From Ruminococcaceae bacterium UBA7101 (lineage in GTDB: Bacteria > Bacillota > Clostridia > Oscillospirales > Acutalibacteraceae), in contig DKYL01000057.1 of the NCBI GenBank assembly GCA_002493325.1, forward strand, positions 1 through 22,030: a DNA stretch of 22,030 nt, written 5' to 3'. The notes under the pieces were generated by a model. That model saw only the letters and a program-made list of their open reading frames with translations. It searched no databases and was not told the DNA's origin. How positions within the stretch are numbered: position 1 is the stretch's first letter; every line of letters begins with the position of its first letter. The position numbers were made by a program, and so were the translations under genes. Below, piece by piece: positions 1-7,277 of this stretch.

Positions 1-1
1 C

Positions 2-58
2 TATGGTAACTGGGACTATGAAGGCAATTACATCAAATCTGTTGTTACATTAAAATAG
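2..58 (+). CDS. C-terminal end of a secreted repeat protein (partial)
   Basis: Only the last 18 codons before a TAG stop lie in the window. The peptide ends YEGNYIKSVVTLK. The same ending, KSVVTL plus one basic residue, closes all three large secreted proteins at 4812-12548. It is even closer to the internal FN3 repeat of the first GH25 protein, which reads YVGNYVKSVVTLN. The fragment is therefore very probably the final strand of the same FN3-like C-terminal module, on a gene oriented opposite to the others and lying mostly outside the window. Its catalytic or main domain cannot be known from here. A hairpin terminator follows 20 bases after the stop. Confidence 0.7.
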   Translation, partial: YGNWDYEGNYIKSVVTLK

Positions 59-77
59 TTAAAGCTATATAATATTT

Positions 78-120
78 AAGCACCCCGAAGGTCAGATAAC
101 TTTCGGGGTGCTTATCATTT
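78..120. terminator. Bidirectional intrinsic terminator
   Basis: Perfect 12-bp inverted repeat (78-89 with 102-113) that can be extended by a G:U and two more pairs, with T-rich flanks on both sides. It lies between the convergent plus-strand gene ending at 58 and the arabinofuranosidase gene ending at 130, so it can stop transcripts from both. Confidence 0.8.
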
Positions 121-129
121 TCTGAAGTA

Positions 130-1623
130 TTAATTTTTTGAAAGTCTGATAACATTCCAGCTAAATGGCTTCAGCTCTGCTGTAAGTGTATTGTTATCAA
201 TAGTCGGCAAAGGATTGCTGTGCGGCTTAACAAAAGGATTGTCAAAGCCGTTGACATCATCCTTTTTATAGCCATCCATTGAAATAAACTCTATCGGCTT
301 ATAGCCGTCAAAATCCATCAGGTTAACATCCAGCACTGCACTTTCATCCATTGATTTATTGACACAAAAGATTGCCATTGTTTCATTTTCCTCATCAAGA
401 GTTGCTATACCCTCAAGATAAGGCACATCGGTAAATCTTTTTGTATCGTGCTTGGGGCAGGTAATAATAGGATTTAATGCCACTCCCCTGCCGTAATTGC
501 TGAGATGCTCAAAGGGATAGAAAATAGTCTGCTTGAAGATTCCGCCGCCTGTCTGTGTAAAAATAGGGGCAATAACATTAACAAGCTGCGCAAGGCAGGC
601 AATCTTTATTCTGTCACAGTGGCGAAGCAAGGTAATAAGCATTGAGCCCACAACAAGTGCATCCTCAAAATTATAAATGTCCTCAAGCCTTGGCGGTGCC
701 ATTGACCATCTTTCGTACGGTGCATTGTCTGAATGATACCATACATTCCATTCATCAAAAGAAAGATTGATTGTTTTCTTCGACCTTTTCTTTGCTTTGA
801 TATAGTCACATACACAAAGCACTGTATGTATAAATTCTTCTAATTCCAGCGTCTGTGCAAGGAAGGATTCCGTGTCACCATCATGATTGCCGTAATACTG
901 GTGCAGTGAAACATAATCAACACTGTCATAGGCAATATCAAGAGAGGTTGCCTCCCACTCGCCGAAGGTTTTGGAATTTCTGCTTGATGAACCGCAAAGA
1001 ACCGTTTCAATCGTATTATCTGTCCATTTCATCATCTTTGATGCTTCGAGGGCAACCCTGCCGTATTCCTCGGCAGTTTTGGCACCCATCTGCCATGCAC
1101 CGTCCATCTCATTGCCAAGACACCACAGCTTAATACCCCAAGGGTCGTTATAGCCGTGTGATTTTCTCAAATCAGCCCAAGCTGAATTACCCTTGTGGTT
1201 TGTGTATTCAACAAGATTTCTTGCCTCCTCTGCCCCTCTTGTACCAAGATTGACAGCCATCATACACTGGGTATTTGCCTTTTTGCACCATTTCAAAAAT
1301 TCATTGGTACCGAAATAATTCGGCTCGGTAGTCCCCCAGGCAAGGTCAAGTCTTTTGGGTCTGTTTTCAACAGGACCTACGCCATCCTCCCAGTTATAGC
1401 CGGAAACAAAATTTCCGCCCGGATAGCGTACTATCGGAACATTAAGCTGCTTTACAAGGTCAATAACATCACCTCTGAAGCCGTCTTCATCAGCCGTTTT
1501 GTGGTCGGGTTCATAAATACCGCCGTAAACTGCTCTACCCAAATGCTCAATAAATGAACCGTAAATTCTTTCGTCAATCTCGCCTATTTTAAATTCCTTA
1601 GCGAGTGTCATTCTTGCTTTCAT
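130..1623 (-). CDS. abfA: Alpha-L-arabinofuranosidase, glycoside hydrolase family 51
   Basis: 497 aa, the usual length for a bacterial GH51 enzyme, which removes arabinofuranose side chains from arabinan, arabinoxylan or their oligosaccharides by a retaining mechanism. The general acid/base is Glu172 in CLGNEMDG and the nucleophile is Glu291 in SFDEWNVW; both motifs sit at the spacing expected for the family. The N-terminal half is the (beta/alpha)8 barrel (for example RYPGGNF near 66-72) and the last 120 or so residues form the beta-sandwich. No signal peptide, so it acts in the cytoplasm on imported oligosaccharides. The ATG is preceded by GGAG at good spacing and lies 24 bases after the flavoprotein stop, so it is probably the last gene of the dut cluster. 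No sugar transporter or AraC/LacI regulator is adjacent, which is unusual for a carbohydrate gene. Confidence 0.95.
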   Translation of the reverse strand: MKARMTLAKEFKIGEIDERIYGSFIEHLGRAVYGGIYEPDHKTADEDGFRGDVIDLVKQLNVPIVRYPGGNFVSGYNWEDGVGPVENRPKRLDLAWGTTEPNYFGTNEFLKWCKKANTQCMMAVNLGTRGAEEARNLVEYTNHKGNSAWADLRKSHGYNDPWGIKLWCLGNEMDGAWQMGAKTAEEYGRVALEASKMMKWTDNTIETVLCGSSSRNSKTFGEWEATSLDIAYDSVDYVSLHQYYGNHDGDTESFLAQTLELEEFIHTVLCVCDYIKAKKRSKKTINLSFDEWNVWYHSDNAPYERWSMAPPRLEDIYNFEDALVVGSMLITLLRHCDRIKIACLAQLVNVIAPIFTQTGGGIFKQTIFYPFEHLSNYGRGVALNPIITCPKHDTKRFTDVPYLEGIATLDEENETMAIFCVNKSMDESAVLDVNLMDFDGYKPIEFISMDGYKKDDVNGFDNPFVKPHSNPLPTIDNNTLTAELKPFSWNVIRLSKN

Positions 1624-1647
1624 AGTTTTCTCCGTATATATAAAAAT

Positions 1648-2247
1648 TTACAATGGCTTGAATGCGTCAGCACCATGCTTGCAAATTGGACAAACATAAC
1701 CCTCAGGCAGTTCGTCACCCTCATATACATATCCGCAAACCGTACAGACAAAGCCCTTTTTCTTTTCCTGCGGCTTTGGCTTGATATTATCAAAATAATA
1801 CTGATATGTTACAGACGGTACATCGGATAAAACCTGAGCCTCGGTAACATCAGCAATGAACAGCGTATGTGTACCGCAATCCACCTCGTCAATCACCTTG
1901 CCTGAGATAAATGCATTGGTAAACTGACTTAAATATACAATACCGTTTTCTCCCCTCGGCATACTGCTGCCTATAATTTTATCAGTATCTCTGCCGCTTT
2001 TAAAGCCATAATGCTGAAAAACAGCAAATGGTACTTCCTCTGTCAGAACTGAAACATTGAACATACCTGTTTCCTTAATCATATCGTGGGTATAATTCTG
2101 TTTATTGACTGTAATAGAAATACGCATCGGCGAGCTGGTCACCTGACTTACAGTATTAATTATACATCCGTTATCCTTTTCACTGTTTTTCGCTGTCAGC
2201 ACAAACAAGCCGTAGCTCAGTTTAAACATTGATGTGTTTTCAATCAT
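1648..2247 (-). CDS. Flavin reductase-like protein fused to rubredoxin (high-molecular-weight rubredoxin type)
   Basis: 199 aa. Residues 1-155 match the FMN-binding flavin-reductase-like split-barrel fold (start KLSYGLFVLTAK, then SSPMRISITVNK). Residues 165-199 are a compact rubredoxin with the iron ligands Cys168, Cys171, Cys186 and Cys189 in CTVCGYVYEG and YVCPICKHGADAF. This fusion is known from acetogens and clostridia as Hrb, an electron carrier from NADH-rubredoxin oxidoreductase to flavodiiron oxygen- or NO-reducing enzymes, or a flavin reductase in its own right. A cytoplasmic oxidative-stress role is inference here, because no flavodiiron protein or rubrerythrin lies next to it. Its ATG overlaps the end of the upstream transporter gene by 8 bases, so the two are translationally coupled. 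Confidence 0.88.
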   Translation of the reverse strand: MIENTSMFKLSYGLFVLTAKNSEKDNGCIINTVSQVTSSPMRISITVNKQNYTHDMIKETGMFNVSVLTEEVPFAVFQHYGFKSGRDTDKIIGSSMPRGENGIVYLSQFTNAFISGKVIDEVDCGTHTLFIADVTEAQVLSDVPSVTYQYYFDNIKPKPQEKKKGFVCTVCGYVYEGDELPEGYVCPICKHGADAFKPL

Positions 2248-3187
2248 TCAAATCACCTTTCTTTTTTAAATTCACCATTATAATTCCCAAAGACACAAGT
2301 ATTAACGCAAAAAATATTTTAATACCATTATCCCCTATGCTTTCATTCAGAAGAACTGCTGACAGCATGCAGCCGAAAACAGGAGTCATAAAACCGAAAA
2401 CCGTAACCCTTGACACAGGATTATATTTTAGCAGAATACCCCACAGCGTGTATGCAACAGCCGACAGCAGTGCAAGATATAAAATGATGCAAAATGCTTT
2501 TACGCCGCTGAAATTCAGCCGTCCTCCGCCGATAAGACCGACTGCTATCATAACCAAGCCGCCCAAAATGAACTGATAACCGCTTAGTGCAACAGGATTA
2601 TCATTCCTTGAATACTGTTTTATAAGCACGGATGACACCGCATAACTGAGCGCAGAAAGTATGATAAAGCCTTCACCCATAAAAGACATAGATGTATCAA
2701 AGCTGCCGCCTGAAAGATTTACTGTAACAACTCCGCCAAAGCCCAGCAGACAGCCGATTATTTTTCTAACCGATAATTTTTCCTGCTTCAGAATTATGGA
2801 TGCAATCAGCACTGAAAAAAACACACTTGTTGAATCTAGTATAGAGCTTTTTGTGCCTGTGGTTTTGGCAAGCCCGATATAGAAAAACAGGTACTGCACA
2901 ATCGTCTGGAAAAGAGCGAGCACAGGAATTTTATAAAGCCCCTGTTTTCTCACCTTAACAAGTGATTTTGTCATAATACTGCCAATAATTATAGTAAATA
3001 CACCTGCAAGGAAAAATCTTACACCTGCAAAAAGTATCTGTGACATATAATCATTACTGTCAACAGAAAGCAGATTATAGCCGATTTTGATTGTCGGGAA
3101 AGCACTGCCCCACAGCAGACAGCAAAAGCAGGCTGTTATACAGACCAAAGCAGGATTTTTAATGTTTTGCTTTATCTTATTTTTCAT
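2240..3187 (-). CDS. DMT superfamily transporter (EamA family)
   Basis: 315 aa with about ten hydrophobic segments arranged as two EamA repeats. The first begins at ACFCCLLWGSAFPTIKIGY and the second around EGFIILSALSYAVSSVLIK, with the family's typical small-residue, Trp-Gly-rich first helix. Members export or exchange amino acids, nucleotides or other small metabolites across the inner membrane. The substrate cannot be read from sequence. The start codon overlaps the dut stop (TAATG), so it is coupled to dut, and its own 3' end overlaps the flavoprotein start. Sharing a transcript with dut hints at a housekeeping or nucleotide-related role, but this is only contextual. Confidence 0.88.
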   Translation of the reverse strand: MKNKIKQNIKNPALVCITACFCCLLWGSAFPTIKIGYNLLSVDSNDYMSQILFAGVRFFLAGVFTIIIGSIMTKSLVKVRKQGLYKIPVLALFQTIVQYLFFYIGLAKTTGTKSSILDSTSVFFSVLIASIILKQEKLSVRKIIGCLLGFGGVVTVNLSGGSFDTSMSFMGEGFIILSALSYAVSSVLIKQYSRNDNPVALSGYQFILGGLVMIAVGLIGGGRLNFSGVKAFCIILYLALLSAVAYTLWGILLKYNPVSRVTVFGFMTPVFGCMLSAVLLNESIGDNGIKIFFALILVSLGIIMVNLKKKGDLND

Positions 3188-3696
3188 TATTTTGTGGTTG
3201 AACCAAAGCCTCCGTCACGTACACCGTCGGTATCATCATCAACAGTAATTCCAAACTGTGTAAAAATGCCCTGAGCAAAGCCGTCACCTGCACCAACTGA
3301 CGCAATATGACCCTCATCGTGCGCATCACAGCTTATTTTAATCATAATGTGACCCTCGTTTGAAGAGTTATAATAGTCTGAATCAATAATGCCTACTGTG
3401 TTATCAAGCTGGCAGCGGTGCTTAAAGCCAAGACCTGAACGAGGATAGATGGAAAGCACCCAGCCCTCTTCAATCCTTGAGCGAATGCCTGTCGGCACCA
3501 GTGTGCTTTTGCCTTGCTCAAAGGCAACATCGGCAGGTGCATAAAAATCATAGCCTGCTGAGCCTGTTGTTGCTCGCTTAGGCAGCTTAATGCTGTCATA
3601 AACAGCCTTTACATCCTCTGTATCAGGGAAATTTTTAAGCCAGTCCTTTTCAAACTGCTCAAAGGAAACCTTTTCAAATTTAGCAATCTTTATCAT
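3187..3696 (-). CDS. dut: dUTP diphosphatase (dUTPase)
   Basis: 169 aa homotrimeric-type dUTPase that hydrolyses dUTP to dUMP and pyrophosphate, keeping uracil out of DNA and supplying thymidylate synthesis. All five motifs are visible: I AGYDF (47-51), II PRSGLG (85-90), III NTVGIIDSDYY (99-109) with the catalytic Asp105, IV GDGFAQGIF (138-146) and V DGGFGSTT (161-168) near the C-terminus. Motif IV has Gly-Phe where many bacterial enzymes have Arg-Ile or Lys-Ile, and about 35 extra N-terminal residues and an insertion before motif IV make it longer than the 145-150 aa norm, as in several Clostridia relatives. AAGGAG precedes the ATG by 7 bases. First gene of the four-gene cluster; no convincing promoter was identified in the short gap behind mazF. 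Confidence 0.93.
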   Translation of the reverse strand: MIKIAKFEKVSFEQFEKDWLKNFPDTEDVKAVYDSIKLPKRATTGSAGYDFYAPADVAFEQGKSTLVPTGIRSRIEEGWVLSIYPRSGLGFKHRCQLDNTVGIIDSDYYNSSNEGHIMIKISCDAHDEGHIASVGAGDGFAQGIFTQFGITVDDDTDGVRDGGFGSTTK

Positions 3697-3739
3697 AATA
3701 TTCTCCTTGTTTTTTTATAATTCAATAAATAGATAATAA

Positions 3740-3798
3740 CATATAAAAAAAAATAAAACAATCCCATAACTGCATTAAATTGCAGTGTGGATTGTTTT
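3740..3798 (-). terminator. Intrinsic terminator of mazF
   Basis: An imperfect long hairpin (outer arms AAAACAATCC at 3755-3764 and GGATTGTTTT at 3789-3798, inner arms ACTGCA and TGCAGT). On the minus strand it is followed by a long T-rich run (complement of the A-run at 3744-3757). It separates mazF from dut. Confidence 0.75.
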
Positions 3799-3812
3799 TA
3801 TAATAAAGCTGA

Positions 3813-4154
3813 TTAAAGACCGAAGCTTACACTCAGAGCGTGGTTTACCTTACCCATATCGTTGTTGTCAAGGCTGCCCATTCGTTCCTTAAGACGTCTT
3901 TTGTCAATGGTACGCACCTGCTCAAGAAGCACAATGCTGTCCCTTGCAAGTCCGCAGTTTCTTGCATCAACCTCAATATGTGTCGGCAGATTATTTTTAT
4001 CTCTCTGTGAAGTAATAGCCGCCGCAATGACAGTCGGCGAAAACTTGTTACCCACATCATTCTGAACAATCAGAACAGGACGCACTCCCCCCTGCTCCGA
4101 GCCTACGACGGGACTTAAATCAGCATAATATATTTCACCGCGTTTAATTGACAA
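3813..4154 (-). CDS. MazF/NdoA-type endoribonuclease toxin (PemK family)
   Basis: 113 aa. The N-terminus SIKRGEIYYADLSPVVGSEQ and the strands GGVRPVLIVQNDVGN, PTVIAAAITS and LPTHIEV, then DSIVLLEQVRTIDKRRL, are typical of the Firmicute NdoA (EndoA/YdcE) group, a dimeric RNase that cleaves single-stranded mRNA at a short motif. The conserved Arg in GGVRPV and the Thr/Ser in AAITSQ of the active site are present. The start codon is TTG (complement of 4152-4154): an in-frame TGA lies immediately before it, so no upstream ATG is possible. GGTGAT lies 5 bases before. Unlike the B. subtilis ndoAI-ndoA pair, no antitoxin ORF lies upstream; the next gene upstream is the divergent cotJA. It is monocistronic with its own terminator. 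Confidence 0.93.
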   Translation of the reverse strand: MSIKRGEIYYADLSPVVGSEQGGVRPVLIVQNDVGNKFSPTVIAAAITSQRDKNNLPTHIEVDARNCGLARDSIVLLEQVRTIDKRRLKERMGSLDNNDMGKVNHALSVSFGL

Positions 4155-4169
4155 TCAAATCACCTTCAT
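4155..4169 (-). other. Four-codon mini-ORF just before the mazF start
   Basis: On the minus strand, ATG AAG GTG ATT TGA ends directly at the TTG start of mazF and is itself preceded by AGAGGT. The mini-ORF contains the mazF ribosome-binding site. It could couple initiation at the weak TTG codon to a preceding initiation event, or it may be chance. Seen directly in sequence; function not known. Confidence 0.35.
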
Positions 4170-4203
4170 AACTTTCTTACCTCTTTCTTTCAAAAATAGC
4201 ATT

Positions 4204-4233
4204 GCCTGAAATCAGGCTTTCTATACCATTATA
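4204..4233 (-). promoter_or_regulatory. mazF -10 box with palindrome in the 5' leader
   Basis: A perfect TATAAT (complement of 4228-4233) lies about 75 bases upstream of mazF; no good -35 is evident. Just downstream of the predicted start point is a 14-base palindrome GCCTGAAATCAGGC (4204-4217). It could be an operator, or a short hairpin at the 5' end of the mRNA. Confidence 0.45.
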
Positions 4234-4277
4234 TGTAAATTATTTTTATTGGTTTTTTGTCAAATAAGAAATTTTAA

Positions 4278-4306
4278 CATAATATGGAATAGTACCAGGA
4301 AAGGAG
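4278..4306 (+). promoter_or_regulatory. cotJ ribosome-binding site and possible sporulation-type -10
   Basis: AAGGAG at 4301-4306 lies 7 bases before the cotJA ATG. Upstream, CATAATAT (4278-4285) partly resembles the sigma-E -10 consensus CATACANT; no clear -35 was found at standard spacing. Mother-cell sigma-E control would be expected for cotJ from B. subtilis, but the sequence match is weak. Confidence 0.35.
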
Positions 4307-4313
4307 ATACGGT

Positions 4314-4520
4314 ATGGAAAATTATGTAGATTTATTTAAACCCAGCTTTCTGAAAAAGGAACAGCGTCCTGCACTGCCTGCCGATGCGTCGGTTACTATG
4401 GCATATGTACCGCTTCAGCTGGATTTGATAACATATGAAGACGAAAAAGGTCTTGACTGCGGAACAATATTCCCGGAACTCAATAAACCGTTTATGGGAA
4501 GGATGGTAAAGCGAGTATGA
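4314..4520 (+). CDS. cotJA: Spore coat-associated protein CotJA
   Basis: 68 aa, matching the CotJA family: the segment MAYVPLQ followed by YEDEKGLDCGTIFPELNKPF is the family's core (a Pro-rich N-terminus, then a conserved GTxxPxL block). CotJA is a small inner-coat structural protein assembled around the forespore in the mother cell. No signal peptide or membrane segment. Its stop codon overlaps the cotJB start (ATGA), so the two are translationally coupled. Presence of cotJ is the clearest sign that the organism belongs to the endospore-forming lineage. Confidence 0.88.
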   Translation: MENYVDLFKPSFLKKEQRPALPADASVTMAYVPLQLDLITYEDEKGLDCGTIFPELNKPFMGRMVKRV

Positions 4521-4759
4521 CAAAGGAGAAGCTTTTAAGAAGAGTATCAGCTCTGCAGTTTTCAATGTACGAACTCAGATTGTTTTTAGATACCCATCCC
4601 GACAATATGGAAGCAAAGGAAATGATGAATTCATACAGAAAAAAATATGAGGCTGTAAGGGCTGAATATGAAAAGGAATTCGGACCATTAACCCTGAACG
4701 GCTATAACAGCGATGAATGGCTGAAGGATCCATGGCCCTGGGATAATTTCGCTAATTGA
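4517..4759 (+). CDS. cotJB: Spore coat protein CotJB
   Basis: 80 aa, the normal size of CotJB. It has the family's helical N-terminal part (LLRRVSALQFSMYELRLFLDTHP), charged central helix, and the diagnostic C-terminal block YGPLT-like (FGPLTLNGYNSDEW) followed by DPWPWD. CotJB works with CotJA and CotJC, a Mn-catalase-like protein, in coat assembly. Here a strong terminator follows only 3 bases after the stop and the next gene is convergent, so the usual third gene cotJC is absent from this locus. A GGAG (AAAGGAG) also lies inside the ORF start region and could support coupled or internal initiation. Confidence 0.88.
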   Translation: MTKEKLLRRVSALQFSMYELRLFLDTHPDNMEAKEMMNSYRKKYEAVRAEYEKEFGPLTLNGYNSDEWLKDPWPWDNFAN

Positions 4760-4762
4760 TTT

Positions 4763-4795
4763 AAAAAATGCAGTACATAACGTACTGCATTTTTT
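4763..4795. terminator. Bidirectional intrinsic terminator
   Basis: Perfect 14-bp stem (4763-4776 with 4782-4795), 5-base loop, A6 on one side and T6 on the other. It serves both cotJAB (plus) and the GH25 gene ending at 4812 (minus). Confidence 0.93.
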
Positions 4796-4811
4796 ACTTA
4801 ATACTATTCTT

Positions 4812-6992
4812 TTATCTTAAAGTAACAACAGACTTAACACCGCTGTTCCAGTTTGAATAAAATGTTCCGTTTCCGATTTTCTTGTAGGTTCTGACTCTTA
4901 CATAATATCTTGTATTGCCGGCTCTGCCCTTGCTTGTATAGCTTGTTGTGTTCGGATTGGCAATTGTGATGGTTGCAGCGTTGGAGAAATCTCTCTTTGT
5001 TGCATACTGAATCTGATAGCCTGTTGTCTGTCTAGCCTGCTTGTTCCACTTAATGGTAAAGCCTCTTGATATTGCCTTAAATCCGCCCTGTGCAGATGAC
5101 AAGAATGTTGTCGGCTTTGGATTAATATAATATGGGAATGTCTGGTCAGCCTTACTGCTGTAATTACCTATGAAATGAACAGTTACAGTATATCTGCCGA
5201 CATTAGTTGAGTTAATATTAGAATAGCTTACTCTAAAATCTTTAAGATAAGTCAGTGCAGTACCATCACACTTAACAGTTACTGTAGGTCTTTGAACAGT
5301 TCCTGTGGTTGTGATTGCATTTCTTGAAAGTGTGCATACAGGTTTAGCACTTGATATGTTCGTAACAGGCGGTTTCACATTGCTTGATGCATTTAATGTA
5401 ACAACTGATTTAACATAGTTGCCTACATAGTCCCAGTCACTGTAGAATGTACCTGTTCCGATTTTTGTGTAAGTTCTTAATCTTACATAATATCTTGTGT
5501 TGCCTGCTCTGCCTGTAATGGTTGTGCTTGTTGTGTTTGGATTTGCTATCGTTACGGTTGCCGCATTTGAGAAATCACTCTTGGTTGCATACTGCAGCTG
5601 ATAGCCTGTTGTCTGGCTTGATTGCTTATTCCAGGTCAGTGTAAATCCATTTGCAATTGCCTTAAATCCACCCTGTGCTGATGATTTAAAGGTTGTTGGC
5701 TTTGGATTGATATAATATGGATAAGTACTTGTTCCACTGTAGTTACCCATCATTTTAACGGTTACTGTGTATCTGCCAACATTTGTTGAATTAACATTTG
5801 AATAGCTTACTGTAAAATCTTTATTGGAGGTTAGTACTTTACCACTATTGTTTGTTACAGTAACCGTAGGCTTTTGAACTGTGCCGTTTGTTGTAAAAGT
5901 ATTTCTGTTAATCTTTGAAATTGCATTTGTTAAAGGGTTAATTTTGTATGTAAACACTTTAGAACCAGTGTATCTGTCACCTTTAAAATTAACTGTTACA
6001 TTATAAGTTCCTGCATTTACAGAATTGGAATTCTGATAGGTTATGGTATAATCCTTTTGATTTTCAAGGGTTTCTCCCCTGCTGTTTTTAACTGTTAAAG
6101 TAGGCTTCTGCGCTGAGCCTGTATAATTGTAGCTTGTTTTTGAAAGGGTAATATTTGATGCCTTTGGAATAACGCTTTGAACCGTTGCACCACAGCTCTG
6201 ACAGGTACGGGTCAAAAGACCATCCTTATCAGCAGTTGCTTTTGCGTCCGTTACAAGTTTGTAATTATGATAACAACTAAGGGGCTTAATCAAATCATTT
6301 GTATAGTAAATAACATTTTCATCAAATGCAGTCTGAGCATTGTTAGTACCATAGTACTGCCACATATCAGCCTTAACACCTGTACTGCCGATTGTAGCCT
6401 GTGTCACAAAGCTTGTAGGCTTTGTGTTTGGATAATATGCATACCAGATTTTATAGTTTTTTGAAACAACAGTATTTAAATCAATATAATTCGTAAACCA
6501 ATCCGTGTTTGCATAAATCATCGGAACAAAACCGGCATTCTTAATTTTATCACAGAATGTGGTCATCTGTTTCGTAAGCTGTGTTTTTCCAAACTGCTTC
6601 ATTGTGCTGTCTTCCATATCATAAGCAACAGGAAGCGTGAAATTGGAATAATACTCACCAAGCTGAGAAAGCGTATCAATAACAAAATCAGCCTCAATAT
6701 CAGCCTCACTCACGGAGTAAGCATAGCTGTAAAGATAAACACCGAAGTCCAAGCCTGCTTCAGTTGCAGCCTTAACGTTCTGCCAGAAATACTTATCAAG
6801 ATGATTATAATAGCCCAGTCTGATCATAACAAATGACTTGCCGCTTTTCTTGACATTTTCATAATTGACTGTTGTATTATGCTCTGAAACATCTACACCA
6901 TAAGATACATCCAGAGCAAACGCACTGAAGCTTGACAGAACAATTGACAATGCCATTATGACTGATAAAATTGCACATAACGTCTTTTTCAT
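4812..6992 (-). CDS. Secreted GH25 lysozyme-like protein with Ig-like and two FN3-type repeats (paralogue A)
   Basis: 726 aa. Signal peptide 1-27 (KK, then a hydrophobic stretch ending SFSAFA). GH25 domain about 30-235: GVDVSEHN with Asp34, YDMED with Asp125 and Glu127 as the catalytic DxE pair, and ADMWQYYG at the end, as in enzymes that hydrolyse the MurNAc-GlcNAc bond of peptidoglycan. Residues 240-275 hold a small Cys/His segment (C240, H242, CQSC 264-267), possibly a zinc knuckle. Then come Ig-like repeats (about 280-352, 358-428 and 550-625) alternating with two FN3-type domains (about 437-535 and 634-726). The C-terminus KSVVTLR is shared with the neighbours. No LPXTG motif or membrane anchor. 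The substrate could be the cell's own wall, that of other bacteria, or a related glycan. GGAGG lies 7 bases before the ATG; promoter at 7030-7058. Confidence 0.9.
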   Translation of the reverse strand: MKKTLCAILSVIMALSIVLSSFSAFALDVSYGVDVSEHNTTVNYENVKKSGKSFVMIRLGYYNHLDKYFWQNVKAATEAGLDFGVYLYSYAYSVSEADIEADFVIDTLSQLGEYYSNFTLPVAYDMEDSTMKQFGKTQLTKQMTTFCDKIKNAGFVPMIYANTDWFTNYIDLNTVVSKNYKIWYAYYPNTKPTSFVTQATIGSTGVKADMWQYYGTNNAQTAFDENVIYYTNDLIKPLSCYHNYKLVTDAKATADKDGLLTRTCQSCGATVQSVIPKASNITLSKTSYNYTGSAQKPTLTVKNSRGETLENQKDYTITYQNSNSVNAGTYNVTVNFKGDRYTGSKVFTYKINPLTNAISKINRNTFTTNGTVQKPTVTVTNNSGKVLTSNKDFTVSYSNVNSTNVGRYTVTVKMMGNYSGTSTYPYYINPKPTTFKSSAQGGFKAIANGFTLTWNKQSSQTTGYQLQYATKSDFSNAATVTIANPNTTSTTITGRAGNTRYYVRLRTYTKIGTGTFYSDWDYVGNYVKSVVTLNASSNVKPPVTNISSAKPVCTLSRNAITTTGTVQRPTVTVKCDGTALTYLKDFRVSYSNINSTNVGRYTVTVHFIGNYSSKADQTFPYYINPKPTTFLSSAQGGFKAISRGFTIKWNKQARQTTGYQIQYATKRDFSNAATITIANPNTTSYTSKGRAGNTRYYVRVRTYKKIGNGTFYSNWNSGVKSVVTLR
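4817..5098 (-). repeat. Direct repeat copy 1 (C-terminal module, GH25 paralogue A)
   Basis: The 3' end of paralogue A is almost identical in DNA to 7540-7821 in paralogue B, read in the same orientation. By eye only scattered mismatches are seen in about 280 bases. At the protein level 81 of the last 82 residues are the same. The internal FN3 repeat of the same gene (about 5390-5690) is visibly more diverged. Confidence 0.85.
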
Positions 6993-6999
6993 AATAATT

Positions 7000-7073
7000 C
7001 CTCCATAATTTTTAATAAAATACTGTTATATTATAACATTTAATTATATTCATTGCAACGGAACAAAATTTCC
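7000..7073 (-). promoter_or_regulatory. Promoter and conserved upstream element of GH25 paralogue A
   Basis: On the minus strand: -35 TTGCAA (7053-7058), 17-base spacer, -10 TATAAT (7030-7035), and GGAGG (7000-7004). The 23 bases 7051-7073, covering and preceding the -35, match 20 of 23 bases of 9205-9227 upstream of paralogue B. Confidence 0.7.
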
Positions 7074-7212
7074 TAATAATAATATAATTCGGTTTATAAC
7101 TACAAACCTCACATTCAGTTTATAACAACAGACCATATTTGTCAAGTTTTATTTTCCATCTCATTCCTATAATGAAAAGCCATAAATATCCATATACTAT
7201 CATCACATTTAG

Positions 7213-7252
7213 TATAGTCGTTATTTAGACTATTGTCAATAGTTCGACTATA
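7213..7252 (+). promoter_or_regulatory. Nested inverted repeats over the promoter of the small HTH gene
   Basis: Outer arms TATAGTCG (7213-7220) and CGACTATA (7245-7252) enclose an inner palindrome ACTATTG-T-CAATAGT (7229-7243). The likely promoter is TAGACT (7226-7231), 17 bases, then TATAAT (7249-7254), so both elements lie inside or beside the repeats. A protein binding here would block RNA polymerase. The arrangement is typical of an autoregulated HTH gene, and the same site could act on the divergent GH25 promoter about 155 bases away. Confidence 0.7.
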
Positions 7253-7277
7253 ATTTACCATTTAATTGGTGATAAAA

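Noticed and set aside
855..1557. Plus-strand ORFs inside the arabinofuranosidase gene
   Set aside because: They are antisense shadows of a well-supported GH51 gene, with no ribosome-binding site or recognisable domain.
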